A DNA stretch of 57,231 nt from Onthomonas sp964456525. GTDB taxonomy: Bacteria; Bacillota; Clostridia; Oscillospirales; Oscillospiraceae. Of the stretch, positions 1-9,600 are shown one piece after another (within the stretch, counting starts at the first letter, position 1; each line of letters starts with the position of its first letter). Both the position numbers and the translations under genes were made by a program. Location of the stretch: the NCBI GenBank assembly GCA_964456525.1, contig CAYWAP010000007.1, forward strand, positions 1 to 57,231, written 5' to 3'. The notes beneath the pieces were generated by a model, which was not told the origin of the DNA, made no database searches, and worked only from the letters and a program-made list of their open reading frames with translations.

Positions 1-1930
1 CACACCGTCCGGGAGCGTAATCGAAGTCAGACTGCTGCAATAGTAAAATGCATAGTTTCCTATACTCGTCACACCGTCCGGGAGCGTAATCGAAGTCAGA
101 CTACTGCAATAGTAAAATGCATAGTTTCCTATACTCGTCACGCTGTCTGGGAGCGTAATCGAGCTCAGGCTGCTGCATCTGTAAAATGCATAGGTTCCAA
201 CAGACGTCACGCTATCCGAGATCGTAATTGAGGTCAGGCTGCTGCAATAGTAAAATGCATAGTTTCCTATACTCGTCACACCATCTTCAATCACAACTTC
301 AGTAATGGTGGCCCTCTCATCATACCATGGTACGCTGGAAGAACCAGACCAGGAAGTCATCTCCCCCGTCCCGGAAATGGTCAATGTCCCGTCGTCGGTC
401 AATTCCCAGCTCAGGTTATCACCACAGGTGCCGCTGTCCACGATGATGGTTTCCGCCACTTCCACGCTCTCAACGCTGCTCCAATCGGAATAGCTGGCAA
501 CGCCATTCACCGTCTTATAGGCCCGCAGACGGACGTAATACGTCTCACCCTCAGTCAGACCAGTGATGGTGGTAGAAGTTGTTGTGCTGCTCGCAATTTT
601 CACCCGCGTATAGCTGGAGAAACTGCTGGAAGTGGAGTAATCGATCTGATACCCCCCTGCACCCAGGACAGCGGACCACTGCGCCGTCAACGTTCCACCC
701 GATGGACTGCTGATACTAAAATCAAGCGGCGTGCCCCACTCAATCGTGTCGTAGTGAATGGTGGCATTGGTTAGATTTGTATTGCCGCTACCGATCTCAA
801 TTTCACTCCACGCTTCCTCGCTGCCGATGTAATAGACATCAGTCAGACTGCTGCAGTTGGAAAATGCATAGTTTCCAATGCTCGTCACACCGTCCGGGAG
901 CGTAATCGAACTCAGGTTGCTACAATAGTAAAATGTATAGCTCCCGATGCTCGTCACGCTGTCCGGGAGCGTAATCGAGCTCAGGCTGCTGCATCTGTAA
1001 AATGCATAATTTCCGATGCTCGTCACACCGTCCGGGAGCGTAATTGAACTCAGGTTGCTACAGTAGGCAAATGCATAGCTTCCGATGCTCGTCACGCTGT
1101 CCGAGAGCGTAATCGAGCTCAGACTGCTACAGGAGTAAAATGCATAATTTCCGATGTTCGTCACGCTGTCCGGGAGTGTAATTGAACTCAGGCTGCTGCA
1201 GTTTCTAAACGCGTAATTCCCGATGCTCGTCACGCTGTCCGAGAGCGCAATTGAGGTCAGACTGCTGCAGGAATCAAATGCATAGTTTCCGATGCTCGTC
1301 ACACTGCTCGGGATCGTAATCGAACTCAGGCTGCTACAGTAGGCAAATGCATAATTTCTGATGCTAGTTACACTGTTGGGTATAGTAAAGCTAGTGTCGC
1401 TTTTCTTGCAAGGGTATTGAATGAGTGCTGTCTGATCTTTATTATAAAGTACACCATCTAGGGATGAATAACAGCTGTTTCCCTCATCCACGTTGATTTC
1501 TGTTAGACTGCTGCAAGCGTAAAATACCTGGCTTCCAAAAATCTCCACGCTGGCTGGGATCATAATCGAACTCAGACTGCTACAGAAGTAAAATGCATAG
1601 CTTCCGATGCTCGTCACGCTGTCCGGAATCGTAATCGAGCTCAGGCTGCTACAGTGGTAAAATGCATAACTTCTTATGCTCGTTACACTGTCCGAGATCG
1701 TAATTGTGGTTAAACTGCTGCAATAGGCAAATGCATAACTTTCGATACTCGTCACACCGTCCGGGATCATAATTGAGGTCAGGCTGCTGCAGTTGTAAAA
1801 TGCATAGCTTCCGATGCTGGTTAAGTTGTCCGGAATCGTAATCGTGGCCAGGTTACTACAGGAGGCAAATGCATAGTTTCCTATCGACGTCACACCGTCT
1901 TCTATCACAACTCCGGTAATGGTTTCCCTC
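1..1930 (-). repeat. 69-bp LRR coding repeats
   Basis: Two arrays of 69-bp units (1-310 and about 805-1920) encode 23-residue BspA-type leucine-rich repeats. The first two units at the left edge differ by about one base, so the array is still expanding or being homogenised. The lack of variable spacers and the intact coding frame rule out CRISPR. Confidence 0.85.
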
Positions 1931-4900
1931 TCATCATACCAGGGCACGCTGGAAGAACTAGACCAGGAGCTCATCCGCCCCGTCCCGGAAATGATCAAGG
2001 TACCACCGTCAGTCAATTCCCAGGTCAGGTTATCACCACAGGTGCCGCTGTCCACGACAACATCATCCGACACTTGTACACTCTTTACACTGCTCCAATA
2101 GGAATAGCTGGCAACACCGTCCACCGTCTTGTACGTCCGCAGGCGGACATAATAGGTCTCACCTGTGGTCAGATCACTGATGGTGGTGGATGTTGTCGTG
2201 CTGTCGGCAATCTTCAATCGCGTATAGCTGGAGAAGCTGCTGGATGTGGAGTAATCGATCTGATAGCCGCCGACGCCCGAGACGGCACTCCACCTCACCG
2301 TTATCTTTCCAGACAACGAACTGGTGACGCTGGAAATGGAGAGCTGGGCCAGGCGGACGATCTTCACCGCCTCAGATTTGTCACTGTAGACACTTCCATT
2401 GTACGCCTTGAGGCAGTATTCATAAGTGACCCCGGCCTCCGCCGTGGTGTCTTTATAGGTCAACGCCGTGGTGGTCGTCAGCTTAGTCCAGCTGCTCTCC
2501 CCCTCCGCTTTGCGGAACACGCCGTAGCTTTCCGCATTCTTCACTGCGCTCCAGGTCAGTTTGACGCCCAGGCTGGTGTTTTCAGCGCTGAAAATCACCG
2601 GCGCGTCCGGGATATCCTCCGATTGCTTCACGCTGCTCCAATAGGAATAGCTGGCAACGCCGTCCACCGTCTTGTACGTCCGCAGACGGACATAATAGGT
2701 TTCACCTGCAGTCAGACCATTGATGGTGGTGGAAGTTGTCGAACTGCTCGTGATCTTCACTCGCGTATAGCTGGAAAAACTGCTGGAGGTGGAGTAATCA
2801 ACCTGATATCCGCCAACGCCCGAGATGGCAGTCCACTTCACCGTCAACGCTCCAGACGACGAATTGCCAACGCTGGAGATGGTGGGCTGGGTCAGGCGAA
2901 CAATCGTCACCGCCTCAGATCTGTCACTGTAGACACTTCCATTGTACGCCTTCAGGCAGTATTCATAGGTGACGCTGGCCTCTGCCGTGGTGTCCTTGTA
3001 GGTCAACGCCGTGGTGGTCGTCAGCTTAGTCCAGCTGCTCTCCCCCTCCGCTTTGCGGAACACGCCGTAGCTTTCCGCATTCTTCACTGCGCTCCAGGTC
3101 AGTTTGACACCCAGGCTGGTGTTTTCCGCGCTGGAAATCACCGGCGCGTCCGGGATATCTTCCGATTGCTTCACGCTGCTCCAATAGGAATAGCTGGCAC
3201 CGCCATCCACCGTCTTGTATGTCCGCAGGCGGACATAATAGGTTTCCCCTGCTGTCAGACCACTGATGGTGGTGGAGGTTGTCGAACTGCTCGTGATCTT
3301 CACTCGCGTATAGCTGGAAAAACTGCTGGAGGTGGAGTAATCAACCTGATATCCGCCAACGCCCGAGATGGCAGTCCACTTCACCGTCAACGCTCCAGAC
3401 GACGAATTGCCAACGCTGGAGATGGTGGGCTGGGTCAGGCGGACAATCGTCACCGCCTCAGATCTGTCACTGTAGACACTTCCACTGTACGCCTTGAGAC
3501 AGTACTCATAGGTGACGCTGGCCTTTGCCGTGGTGTCCTTATAGGTCAACGCCGTGGTGGTCGCCAGCTTGGTCCAGCTGCTTTCCCCCGAAACCCGGCG
3601 GAACACCCCGTAGCTTTCCGCATCGTCCACAGCGCTCCAGGTCAGCTTGATACCTAAACTGGTATTCTCAGCGCTGGCAATCACCGGCGCGTCCGGCAAC
3701 ATGGTACTGGCTTCCACCTTCACGCTCTTGGTGCTGCTCCAATCGGAATAGCTGGCAACGCCGTCCACCGTCTTATAGGTTCGCAGACGGACATAATAGG
3801 TGCCCCCAACCGTCAGGCTGCTGATCGTTGTCGAAGTTTTTGTGCTGTCAGCAATTTTCACCCGCGTATAGGTGGAAAAGCTGCTGGAGGTGGAGTAATC
3901 GATCTGATATCCGCCCACCCCCGAGACGGCAGTCCATTTCACCGTCAAGGTATTTTCGGCAGCGCTGCTGACGCTGGAAAGGGAGGGCTGGGCCAACCGG
4001 ACAATGGTTGCCGCGTCGGACTGATCGCTGTAACTGTCCCCGCTATAGGCTTTGAGACAGTACTCATAGGTGACCCCAGCCTCCGCCGTGGTGTCCTTAT
4101 AGGTCAACGCTGTGGTGGTCTTCAGCTTGGTCCAGGTGGTTTCCCCCGAAACCCGGCGGAACACCCCGTAACTTTCCGCGCCGCTCACGCTGCTCCAGGT
4201 CAGCTTGATGCCCAGGCTGGTGTTTTCAGCGCTGGAAATCACCGGCGCCGCCGGTACAATTTCGTAAGTCTTTGTGGTGGTGCCGGTAAAGTTGCCCTTG
4301 CCGGTGATGGTAATCGTACCAGTGCCAATCTCAATGTTGTTCGAGTAGGTAACCGTATAGTCAGTGCCGCTGGTCAGCGTGAGGGAACCATATTTCACGC
4401 TCACGCCGGGATTCCGCTCCTTCCCGGTGTAAACGTACCGGCTGGATGGGGTTGTCACCGTACACTGGGAAATCGCACGGGCTGAAATGGTAAAGGTCTT
4501 TGTGACGGTTCCCGAGTAATCTCCCTTGCCGGTAATGGTCACTGTGGCGGTTCCCGCATTGGTGTTGTTGCTGTACGTGACGGTGTAATCTGTCCCCTTG
4601 GTCAAGGTCTTTGAGCCGCTTTTCACGGTGACGGTGGGTGTAATGGCACTTCCCGTGTAGGTATAGCTGGTGGAAGACAGGGTAATGGTACAGTTTGAAA
4701 TAATGGTACTTCCGTAAACAGGCCAGTAGGAATCCCGCGCCAGATTACCTCTGGTCACGGAAGTTTCCGCACGATTCGCCGGAATTTCAAAATAGTAGCA
4801 CCAGTAATAACCGGCATCATAAGCGCCCTCTGCGCTGTTCTCCACCGATTTCATATAGGAGAGCACGCTGGAGTAATAATTGGTCAGCTCATACTCAAGG

Positions 4901-5865
4901 TAGTGCATCTGTCCGATAACAGTGGTGTAGTCATAACCATTGTTGTTACAATAAGTAATCAGTCTTGTATACCGGGTGTTGTGCCACTGGCACAGGCCGT
5001 AGCTGGTGCCGCTGTCCCCCAACGCCGTCGGGTTAAAGCTGGACTCCTTCTGAATGTTGGCCATAATGCCGCACGCCGCCGCCGTGTTCAAGCCCATCGT
5101 CTCGGTCAAATACTGAAAGACAATGGTTTCATTGGAATTGCCGGACACGGTGGTGGAGCTGCTTAACAGGCTCGTACCGCTGCCTGACACCAAAAACACG
5201 GCAACATAAGGCGCCTCTGTCAGCAGATCGATGGTGTCTGACAGTATGTATGCTTCCTCATCCCACTCGGGGCTGAACTGGAAATAGTAGTCGTCGCTGG
5301 TCTCATAGTCTCCATCCACGCAGTACCAGGAAACCTGGATTGTGGTCGTCTCGCTGCTGCCGTCCAGATACACTTCCAGCGTCTCCGGCATGTCTGCCAG
5401 CAGTTCTTCCAGGGAGGGCTTCGCCTCCGCAGAATAGTACAGGCTGTGCTTGCTAATGCTGAAGTCCGCAAAACCCGTAATTTCCTGTTGGCCCTCAGAG
5501 GTATCTTCTTCCTTGGATGTCTCCTCAGAAGCATCTCTTTCCTCTGAAGACACTGCTTCCTCCCCATCCTCTACAATCTCCGCTTCCTCCGAAGAATCTG
5601 CTTCTTCCTCCTCTTCGGAGGTCTCTTCTTCTGTCTCCTCTTCGCTGTCGCTGGAATCCTCCGACGTCTCTTCTTCCTCGGACGTCTCCTCCAAGTCCTC
5701 GTCTATCGTCACCACTTGGCCGTCCTCGGTGATTTCCACCGCCGTCACAGTTTCGTCCTCCGTCTCTTCTGTGACTTCTGCCGCCCAGGCGCCTGTTGAC
5801 AACAGGCTCAGGCACATGGACAGCGCCAACACCAGCGCCGTCAGGCGTTTGATTTTCTCCTTCAA
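1..5865 (-). CDS. Giant secreted phage-lysozyme/Fn3/LRR protein (3' end off window)
   Basis: A continuous frame of 1955 codons runs off the left edge. The start is TTG at 5865, behind GAGGAGGAAATGAC; the nearby ATG reads straight into a stop. Order seen: signal peptide (1-29, ending TGAWA), Glu/Ser-rich linker (about 30-125), a region resembling the phage tail lysozyme domain (about 240-385, with GIMANIQKESSFNP and SYGLCQWH), two Ig-like repeats with DYTVTYSNN (385-535), about eight Fn3 domains alternating between two types (535-1265), a GTCGDNLTWEL cap, about 14 BspA-type leucine-rich repeats of 23 residues (SIGNYAFYYCSSL), another Fn3, a second cap and a second LRR array cut by the edge. 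It is probably exported and surface-associated, with peptidoglycan cleavage plus adhesion. Hydrolase activity is inferred from family; no anchor is visible because the C-terminus is missing. Confidence 0.85.
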   Translation of the reverse strand, partial: MKEKIKRLTALVLALSMCLSLLSTGAWAAEVTEETEDETVTAVEITEDGQVVTIDEDLEETSEEEETSEDSSDSEEETEEETSEEEEEADSSEEAEIVEDGEEAVSSEERDASEETSKEEDTSEGQQEITGFADFSISKHSLYYSAEAKPSLEELLADMPETLEVYLDGSSETTTIQVSWYCVDGDYETSDDYYFQFSPEWDEEAYILSDTIDLLTEAPYVAVFLVSGSGTSLLSSSTTVSGNSNETIVFQYLTETMGLNTAAACGIMANIQKESSFNPTALGDSGTSYGLCQWHNTRYTRLITYCNNNGYDYTTVIGQMHYLEYELTNYYSSVLSYMKSVENSAEGAYDAGYYWCYYFEIPANRAETSVTRGNLARDSYWPVYGSTIISNCTITLSSTSYTYTGSAITPTVTVKSGSKTLTKGTDYTVTYSNNTNAGTATVTITGKGDYSGTVTKTFTISARAISQCTVTTPSSRYVYTGKERNPGVSVKYGSLTLTSGTDYTVTYSNNIEIGTGTITITGKGNFTGTTTKTYEIVPAAPVISSAENTSLGIKLTWSSVSGAESYGVFRRVSGETTWTKLKTTTALTYKDTTAEAGVTYEYCLKAYSGDSYSDQSDAATIVRLAQPSLSSVSSAAENTLTVKWTAVSGVGGYQIDYSTSSSFSTYTRVKIADSTKTSTTISSLTVGGTYYVRLRTYKTVDGVASYSDWSSTKSVKVEASTMLPDAPVIASAENTSLGIKLTWSAVDDAESYGVFRRVSGESSWTKLATTTALTYKDTTAKASVTYEYCLKAYSGSVYSDRSEAVTIVRLTQPTISSVGNSSSGALTVKWTAISGVGGYQVDYSTSSSFSSYTRVKITSSSTTSTTISGLTAGETYYVRLRTYKTVDGGASYSYWSSVKQSEDIPDAPVISSAENTSLGVKLTWSAVKNAESYGVFRKAEGESSWTKLTTTTALTYKDTTAEASVTYEYCLKAYNGSVYSDRSEAVTIVRLTQPTISSVGNSSSGALTVKWTAISGVGGYQVDYSTSSSFSSYTRVKITSSSTTSTTINGLTAGETYYVRLRTYKTVDGVASYSYWSSVKQSEDIPDAPVIFSAENTSLGVKLTWSAVKNAESYGVFRKAEGESSWTKLTTTTALTYKDTTAEAGVTYEYCLKAYNGSVYSDKSEAVKIVRLAQLSISSVTSSLSGKITVRWSAVSGVGGYQIDYSTSSSFSSYTRLKIADSTTTSTTISDLTTGETYYVRLRTYKTVDGVASYSYWSSVKSVQVSDDVVVDSGTCGDNLTWELTDGGTLIISGTGRMSSWSSSSSVPWYDERETITGVVIEDGVTSIGNYAFASCSNLATITIPDNLTSIGSYAFYNCSSLTSIMIPDGVTSIESYAFAYCSSLTTITISDSVTSIRSYAFYHCSSLSSITIPDSVTSIGSYAFYFCSSLSSIMIPASVEIFGSQVFYACSSLTEINVDEGNSCYSSLDGVLYNKDQTALIQYPCKKSDTSFTIPNSVTSIRNYAFAYCSSLSSITIPSSVTSIGNYAFDSCSSLTSIALSDSVTSIGNYAFRNCSSLSSITLPDSVTNIGNYAFYSCSSLSSITLSDSVTSIGSYAFAYCSNLSSITLPDGVTSIGNYAFYRCSSLSSITLPDSVTSIGSYTFYYCSNLSSITLPDGVTSIGNYAFSNCSSLTDVYYIGSEEAWSEIEIGSGNTNLTNATIHYDTIEWGTPLDFSISSPSGGTLTAQWSAVLGAGGYQIDYSTSSSFSSYTRVKIASSTTTSTTITGLTEGETYYVRLRAYKTVNGVASYSDWSSVESVEVAETIIVDSGTCGDNLSWELTDDGTLTISGTGEMTSWSGSSSVPWYDERATITEVVIEDGVTSIGNYAFYYCSSLTSITISDSVTSVGTYAFYRCSSLSSITLPDSVTSIGNYAFYYCSSLTSITLPDGVTSIGNYAFYYCSSLTSITLPDGV
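2621..3706 (-). repeat. Tandem 543-bp Fn3-pair repeat
   Basis: Two adjacent, nearly identical units of about 543 bp (181 codons) begin near 2621 and 3164. Each encodes one Fn3 pair of the giant protein. Only scattered bases differ, which indicates recent duplication or gene conversion. More diverged pairs flank them. Confidence 0.8.
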
Positions 5866-5912
5866 GTCATTTCCTCCTCGCTCCATAATATCAAGATAAA
5901 ATAATCAAATAT

Positions 5913-5941
5913 AGTATATACGGGAATCGTTTTTCTGTCAA
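5913..5941 (-). promoter_or_regulatory. Promoter of giant surface protein
   Basis: Consensus sigma-A type promoter on the minus strand: TTGACA at 5936-5941, a 17-nt spacer and TATACT at 5913-5918, followed by a leader of about 40 nt before the TTG start. Confidence 0.8.
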
Positions 5942-6005
5942 TTCGTCTGATGGACAAAGAGCGGTAAAAACCGCCACTGGTACCGGAAGCACCTGCTGGG
6001 CGGCA

Positions 6006-6035
6006 ATAAAAAGCACCGCCATACCGACGGTGCTT
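6006..6035 (-). terminator. Terminator after parB-like gene
   Basis: Inverted repeat AAGCACCG (6011-6018) and CGGTGCTT (6028-6035), followed on the minus strand by a T-run. It separates the parB-like gene from the surface protein promoter. Confidence 0.75.
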
Positions 6036-6051
6036 CAAGGCAAATATCGTT

Positions 6052-6885
6052 TCATTTCTTTCTCGCTTTTGGAATGGTGATGGTCAGGGTCAGGGTGTCC
6101 TCGTCTTCCGATTTCCCGCACTGGGCATTCAGGCCGCTGCGCTGCATGGTTTCCAGCCCACGCTGGAGCGTGTTGAGGAAAAAGCGGACATCTTTGATGT
6201 ACACAACCGGCCGCTTCCGCGCCTTTGGACGGGGCTGATCCTCTTCCGGCGGAGCCGGCGTCAGCAGCTCGTCAATATAAGCGTCCGTCTGGGCGACATT
6301 CAGCCTGTTTTCCACAACATGCTGCAACACTTCCCCGCGCCGGTCCTCTGGGACGCGAAGCAGCGCTCTGCTGTGCCGCTCCGTCAGGCCCTCGGTTCGA
6401 ATCCGCTCCAGCAGCTCCGGGGAGAGCTTGAGCAGGCGCAGCTTGTTGGCCACTGCGCTCTGGCTTTTGCCCACCCGTTTGGCCGCCTCCTCCTGGGACA
6501 GGTGGTAGGTGGAAATCAGCTTTTGCAGCGCCGATGCCTCCTCCACAAAGTCCAGATCCCTGCGCTGCAAATTTTCAATCAGCGCCAGCAGGGAGGATTC
6601 CAGATCGTCTGCGGAGACCAGGATGCAGGGAACCGTCTCCAGTCCGGCCAGCCGGGCCGCGCGCAGGCGGCGTTCACCGGAGATCAGCTCGTATTTCCCG
6701 CCGCTCAGCTTCCGGACGGAAAGGGGCTGCAAAACGCCGTGCTCAGCAATGGAGGCGGAAAGTTCCGCCAGTCCTTCCGGCGAAAAATGCTTTCGCGGCT
6801 GATTGGGATTTGGCACAATGGACGACACCGACAGGAAATAAACGCGACTGGATTCAAAAAGTCCGCGTTTTCGGTGAAACGACAA
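6052..6885 (-). CDS. ParB/Noc-like DNA-binding protein
   Basis: A ParB/Spo0J/Noc family protein of 277 residues. The N-terminal CTP-binding ParB domain spans about residues 16-112 and contains the family boxes GERRLRA (70-76) and ENLQRRDL (104-111). A KorB/Spo0J-like helix-turn-helix follows (about 128-155, QEEAAKRVGKSQSAVANKL), then a basic linker and a C-terminal dimerisation region. The start is TTG at 6885, 6-7 nt after GGAGGTGA. No parA is adjacent, so this is not a canonical parAB pair. It fits a Noc-type nucleoid occlusion factor or a second ParB; the sequence alone does not decide. It is transcribed away from the divergent membrane protein gene and ends in its own terminator. Confidence 0.85.
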   Translation of the reverse strand: MSFHRKRGLFESSRVYFLSVSSIVPNPNQPRKHFSPEGLAELSASIAEHGVLQPLSVRKLSGGKYELISGERRLRAARLAGLETVPCILVSADDLESSLLALIENLQRRDLDFVEEASALQKLISTYHLSQEEAAKRVGKSQSAVANKLRLLKLSPELLERIRTEGLTERHSRALLRVPEDRRGEVLQHVVENRLNVAQTDAYIDELLTPAPPEEDQPRPKARKRPVVYIKDVRFFLNTLQRGLETMQRSGLNAQCGKSEDEDTLTLTITIPKARKK

Positions 6886-6987
6886 ATCAAAATCACCTCC
6901 GTTCCCCCAAAGTGTACCAGAAAGGGAAAGAAAACATCGTCGAACAGTGGCCCGCTTTTCGATAAATGCCGGGAAATGCCATCGCCC

Positions 6988-7018
6988 CTGGCATAGCAGC
7001 CTGCAAATGTGGTATACT
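6988..7018 (+). promoter_or_regulatory. Extended -10 promoter for membrane protein
   Basis: TGGTATACT (7010-7018) is a good extended -10. The upstream -35 is poor (CTGGCA, 6988-6993, 19-nt spacer), as expected for TG-extended promoters. Confidence 0.55.
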
Positions 7019-7043
7019 AATGATTGGAAAAGGGGGCTATTTT

Positions 7044-7775
7044 GTGTATTTTTTCACGTATGAAACGGATTTGCCGGAAAATGTGGGCTTTGCACATTTT
7101 GGAGGGGAGCATCTGATCTGGCTGGCGGGAATCGTCCTGTTCTGGGCGCTGGCGTCCTGGTGGTTCTGGGGACAGTCGGGAGCGGACCATGTGCGCCTCT
7201 CCCGGCGGCTTGCCTGGTGCTGCCTCGCGGTGGAGGCCCTGTCCTTTTTTGTGCTCTTCCTCATTGGACACCTGAGCGTGACCAATCTGCCCCTGCATCT
7301 GTGCCAAATTGCCCCGGTCTTATACCTGATTTTCAGCTGCACCGGCTGGGATTGGGCCGGGCAGACCTGCTACGCCCTCTGCCTGCCCGGCGCGCTGGCC
7401 GCGCTGCTGTTCCCGGACTGGAATATGTATCCCCAGTGGAACTTCATGAATTTGACCAGCTTTGTCTTCCACGCCCTTCTGGTGCTCTTCCCCCTGTGGC
7501 AGCTCCTCTCCGGCGCCATCCGCCCCCGGCTCGGCGCCCTCTGGAAGGTGTGTCTCTTTCTGGCCCTGATCGTCCCCGCCATCTACTGGTTTGATGTGTC
7601 CTTTCAAGTCAACTACTTCTTCCTCATCGCCGACGCCCCGGACTCCCCTTTGTCCGTTTTGTACACCTGGTTTGGCCAGCGGGGATACCTTCCCGCCTTC
7701 GGCGCGTTGACTCTGGCCGTCATGTTCCTGATGATACTTCCCTGGGAGCACGCACGAAAGCGCCGCCGCCAGTAA
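7044..7775 (+). CDS. TIGR02206-like integral membrane protein
   Basis: A hydrophobic protein of 243 residues with about six or seven membrane segments, resembling the YwaF/TIGR02206 family of unknown function. I place the start at GTG 7044, six nt after AAAGGGGGC. An upstream in-frame ATG at 6966 would add a non-hydrophobic extension and precede the -10 element, so it is unlikely. Typical features are the conserved HFGGEHLIWL entry to the first helix, a central HLCQIAP segment and a C-terminal basic tail (HARKRRRQ). It is monocistronic: its own promoter lies upstream and a hairpin terminator lies downstream. No substrate can be proposed from sequence. Confidence 0.75.
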   Translation: MYFFTYETDLPENVGFAHFGGEHLIWLAGIVLFWALASWWFWGQSGADHVRLSRRLAWCCLAVEALSFFVLFLIGHLSVTNLPLHLCQIAPVLYLIFSCTGWDWAGQTCYALCLPGALAALLFPDWNMYPQWNFMNLTSFVFHALLVLFPLWQLLSGAIRPRLGALWKVCLFLALIVPAIYWFDVSFQVNYFFLIADAPDSPLSVLYTWFGQRGYLPAFGALTLAVMFLMILPWEHARKRRRQ

Positions 7776-7792
7776 AAAGCCACGAAAAAGTC

Positions 7793-7829
7793 AAAAACCG
7801 CCAGCGGCACAAATCCGCTGACGGTTTTT
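7793..7829. terminator. Bidirectional terminator
   Basis: AAAAACCGCCAGCGG (7793-7807) pairs with CCGCTGACGGTTTTT (7815-7829) over a 7-nt loop, with T-runs on both strands. It serves the membrane protein gene and the convergent araA. Confidence 0.85.
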
Positions 7830-7867
7830 CCTATGTCATCCTTCCTCTTGCCGGAGCCAATGCGCCC

Positions 7868-9352
7868 TTACAGGTGCAGTTTCCAGGCGACGTCATTGTA
7901 GAAGAGCTCCTTCTTCAACTCCGCCACCTTGGTGTCCTCCGTGATGTGGATGCACTCAATCTGCATCATCTCGGCCCAATCCTCCATGATCTCAGCCGAC
8001 AGCGCCGTGGTCAAAACGGTGTGGTGCGCGCCGCCGCACATAATCCAGCACTTCAGGCCGGTCAGCAGATCGGGCTTTGCCACCCACATCACCCGGGCGA
8101 CGGGCAGGTTGGGCATCTCATAAAGGGGCTTAATGCACTCGATGTCCTGAATAATCATGCGCAGGCGGCCGCCCATATCCACCAGAGAGACCACAATTCC
8201 CTTGCCGGCCTTTCCCTCAAAGACCAGCCGGGCGGGATCTTCCCGATCGCCAATGCCCAGGGGATGCACTTCAATGCGGGGTTTTGCCGCCGCAACGCTG
8301 GGGCAGACCTCCAGCATGTGAGCGCCCAGGGAAACTTCCTTCCCCGGTTCCAGATCATAGGTGTAATCCTCCATGAAGGCCACGCCCGTGTCCTCCAGAC
8401 CTTCCGCCATGGCCTTCATAATGGCCGTCATAGCGGAAACTTTCCAGTCGCCCTCGCCGCCGTAGCCGTAACCGTCGGCCATCATGTTCTGAGATGCCAG
8501 ACCGGGCAGCTGCCGCATGCCGTACAGATCCTGGAAGGTATTGATAAACGCCTTGGCCCCCTCCCGGTTTAAAATCTTCCGCATGGCCACCTCTTCCAGC
8601 GCCTGATAGCGGACGGACGCCAGATTGTCTGTGGCCATCTCATAGCGCTCCCGGTACTGGGCCATCTGGGCTTCCACCTCTTCCTCGGTGACGGCGTCCA
8701 TCGTCTCCACCAGATGGCCAACCGGCCAGTAGTCCACCGTCCAGCCCAGCTTCATCTCCGCTTCGACCTTATCCCCTTCGGTGACAGCCACATCCCGCAT
8801 GTTGTCCCCAAAGCGGATCACCTTCAGCCCCTGGGAGAAGGCAAAGCCCACCGCGGCGCGCATCCAGTCCCCCAGCTGCTTTTGAACCGGCGCGTCCTCC
8901 CAATAGCCCGCCACAATCTTGCGGGGCAGGCGCATACGGGCCCCAATGAACCCGTGTTCCCGGTCGCCATGGGCGGCCTGGTTCAGGTTCATAAAGTCCA
9001 TGTCGATCTCTTCGTTGGGAATGTTGCGGTTATACTGGGTGGCAAAGTGGCAATAGGGCTTTTGCAGGGCTTTGAAGCCGTGAATCCACATCTTGGAGGG
9101 GCTGAAGGTATGGCACCAGGTGATGACGCCGGCACAGGCCTCATCGTTGTTGGCGGCCTTCATCAGTTTTGCGATGCCGTCAGAGGTGACCCCCATGCCC
9201 TTGTAGACAATCTTACAGGGCAGGTTGCCGGATGCGTTCATTTTATCGCACATCTCAGCGGCCCGGCCATGGATGGTTTCCACAACCTCAGGCCCATACA
9301 GAAACTGAGAGCCTACCACAAACCAGAATTCATATTGGGACATAATAGACAT
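7868..9352 (-). CDS. araA: L-arabinose isomerase
   Basis: L-arabinose to L-ribulose isomerase, cytosolic and metal-dependent, 494 residues against about 500 in E. coli. The opening YEFWFVVGSQFLYGPE is diagnostic. The four catalytic and metal-binding residues are present: E300 (GGEGDWK), E328 (FMEDYTYD), H345 (GAHMLEVCP) and a His in GGAHHTV (about 443-444). The start ATG at 9352 lies 8 nt after GGAGG; an upstream in-frame start at 9397 lacks a ribosome site. No araB, araD or arabinose transporter is next to it, so the rest of the pathway must be elsewhere. It is divergent from an AraR-type repressor and has a strong own promoter. Confidence 0.95.
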   Translation of the reverse strand: MSIMSQYEFWFVVGSQFLYGPEVVETIHGRAAEMCDKMNASGNLPCKIVYKGMGVTSDGIAKLMKAANNDEACAGVITWCHTFSPSKMWIHGFKALQKPYCHFATQYNRNIPNEEIDMDFMNLNQAAHGDREHGFIGARMRLPRKIVAGYWEDAPVQKQLGDWMRAAVGFAFSQGLKVIRFGDNMRDVAVTEGDKVEAEMKLGWTVDYWPVGHLVETMDAVTEEEVEAQMAQYRERYEMATDNLASVRYQALEEVAMRKILNREGAKAFINTFQDLYGMRQLPGLASQNMMADGYGYGGEGDWKVSAMTAIMKAMAEGLEDTGVAFMEDYTYDLEPGKEVSLGAHMLEVCPSVAAAKPRIEVHPLGIGDREDPARLVFEGKAGKGIVVSLVDMGGRLRMIIQDIECIKPLYEMPNLPVARVMWVAKPDLLTGLKCWIMCGGAHHTVLTTALSAEIMEDWAEMMQIECIHITEDTKVAELKKELFYNDVAWKLHL

Positions 9353-9427
9353 AACATTGACCTCCGTTTTCCTTGATTTACACAAAAGACGTTCCATAAC
9401 AGGGCAAAAGCCCTCTTTCTTGTCTTT

Positions 9428-9456
9428 ATCCTACACATTTTTGGAGAAAGTGTCAA
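9428..9456 (-). promoter_or_regulatory. araA promoter
   Basis: Minus strand: TTGACA at 9451-9456, a 17-nt spacer and TAGGAT at 9428-9433. A leader of about 70 nt leads to the araA start. Confidence 0.8.
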
Positions 9457-9600
9457 CCTGTTCCAGCCCTTTTCCGCCTCTTTTTGTCAGACTGCATAAT
9501 ATGAATTCGGGACAAATTTTTACTGCGACCAGACCAATTTTCCCAGCTTCCTGTCCCGTCCCTCTCCCCCCTTTCGGGGCCGTTTTTGCCCCTCCTGGCA

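Noticed and set aside
1..310. Regular repeats at the left edge as a possible CRISPR array
   Set aside because: The 69-bp units encode leucine-rich repeats in frame and there are no variable spacers.
2074..3657. Long plus-strand open frame opposite the Fn3 repeats
   Set aside because: It is antisense to a continuous, domain-rich coding frame and its repeats mirror that gene; no ribosome site or family.
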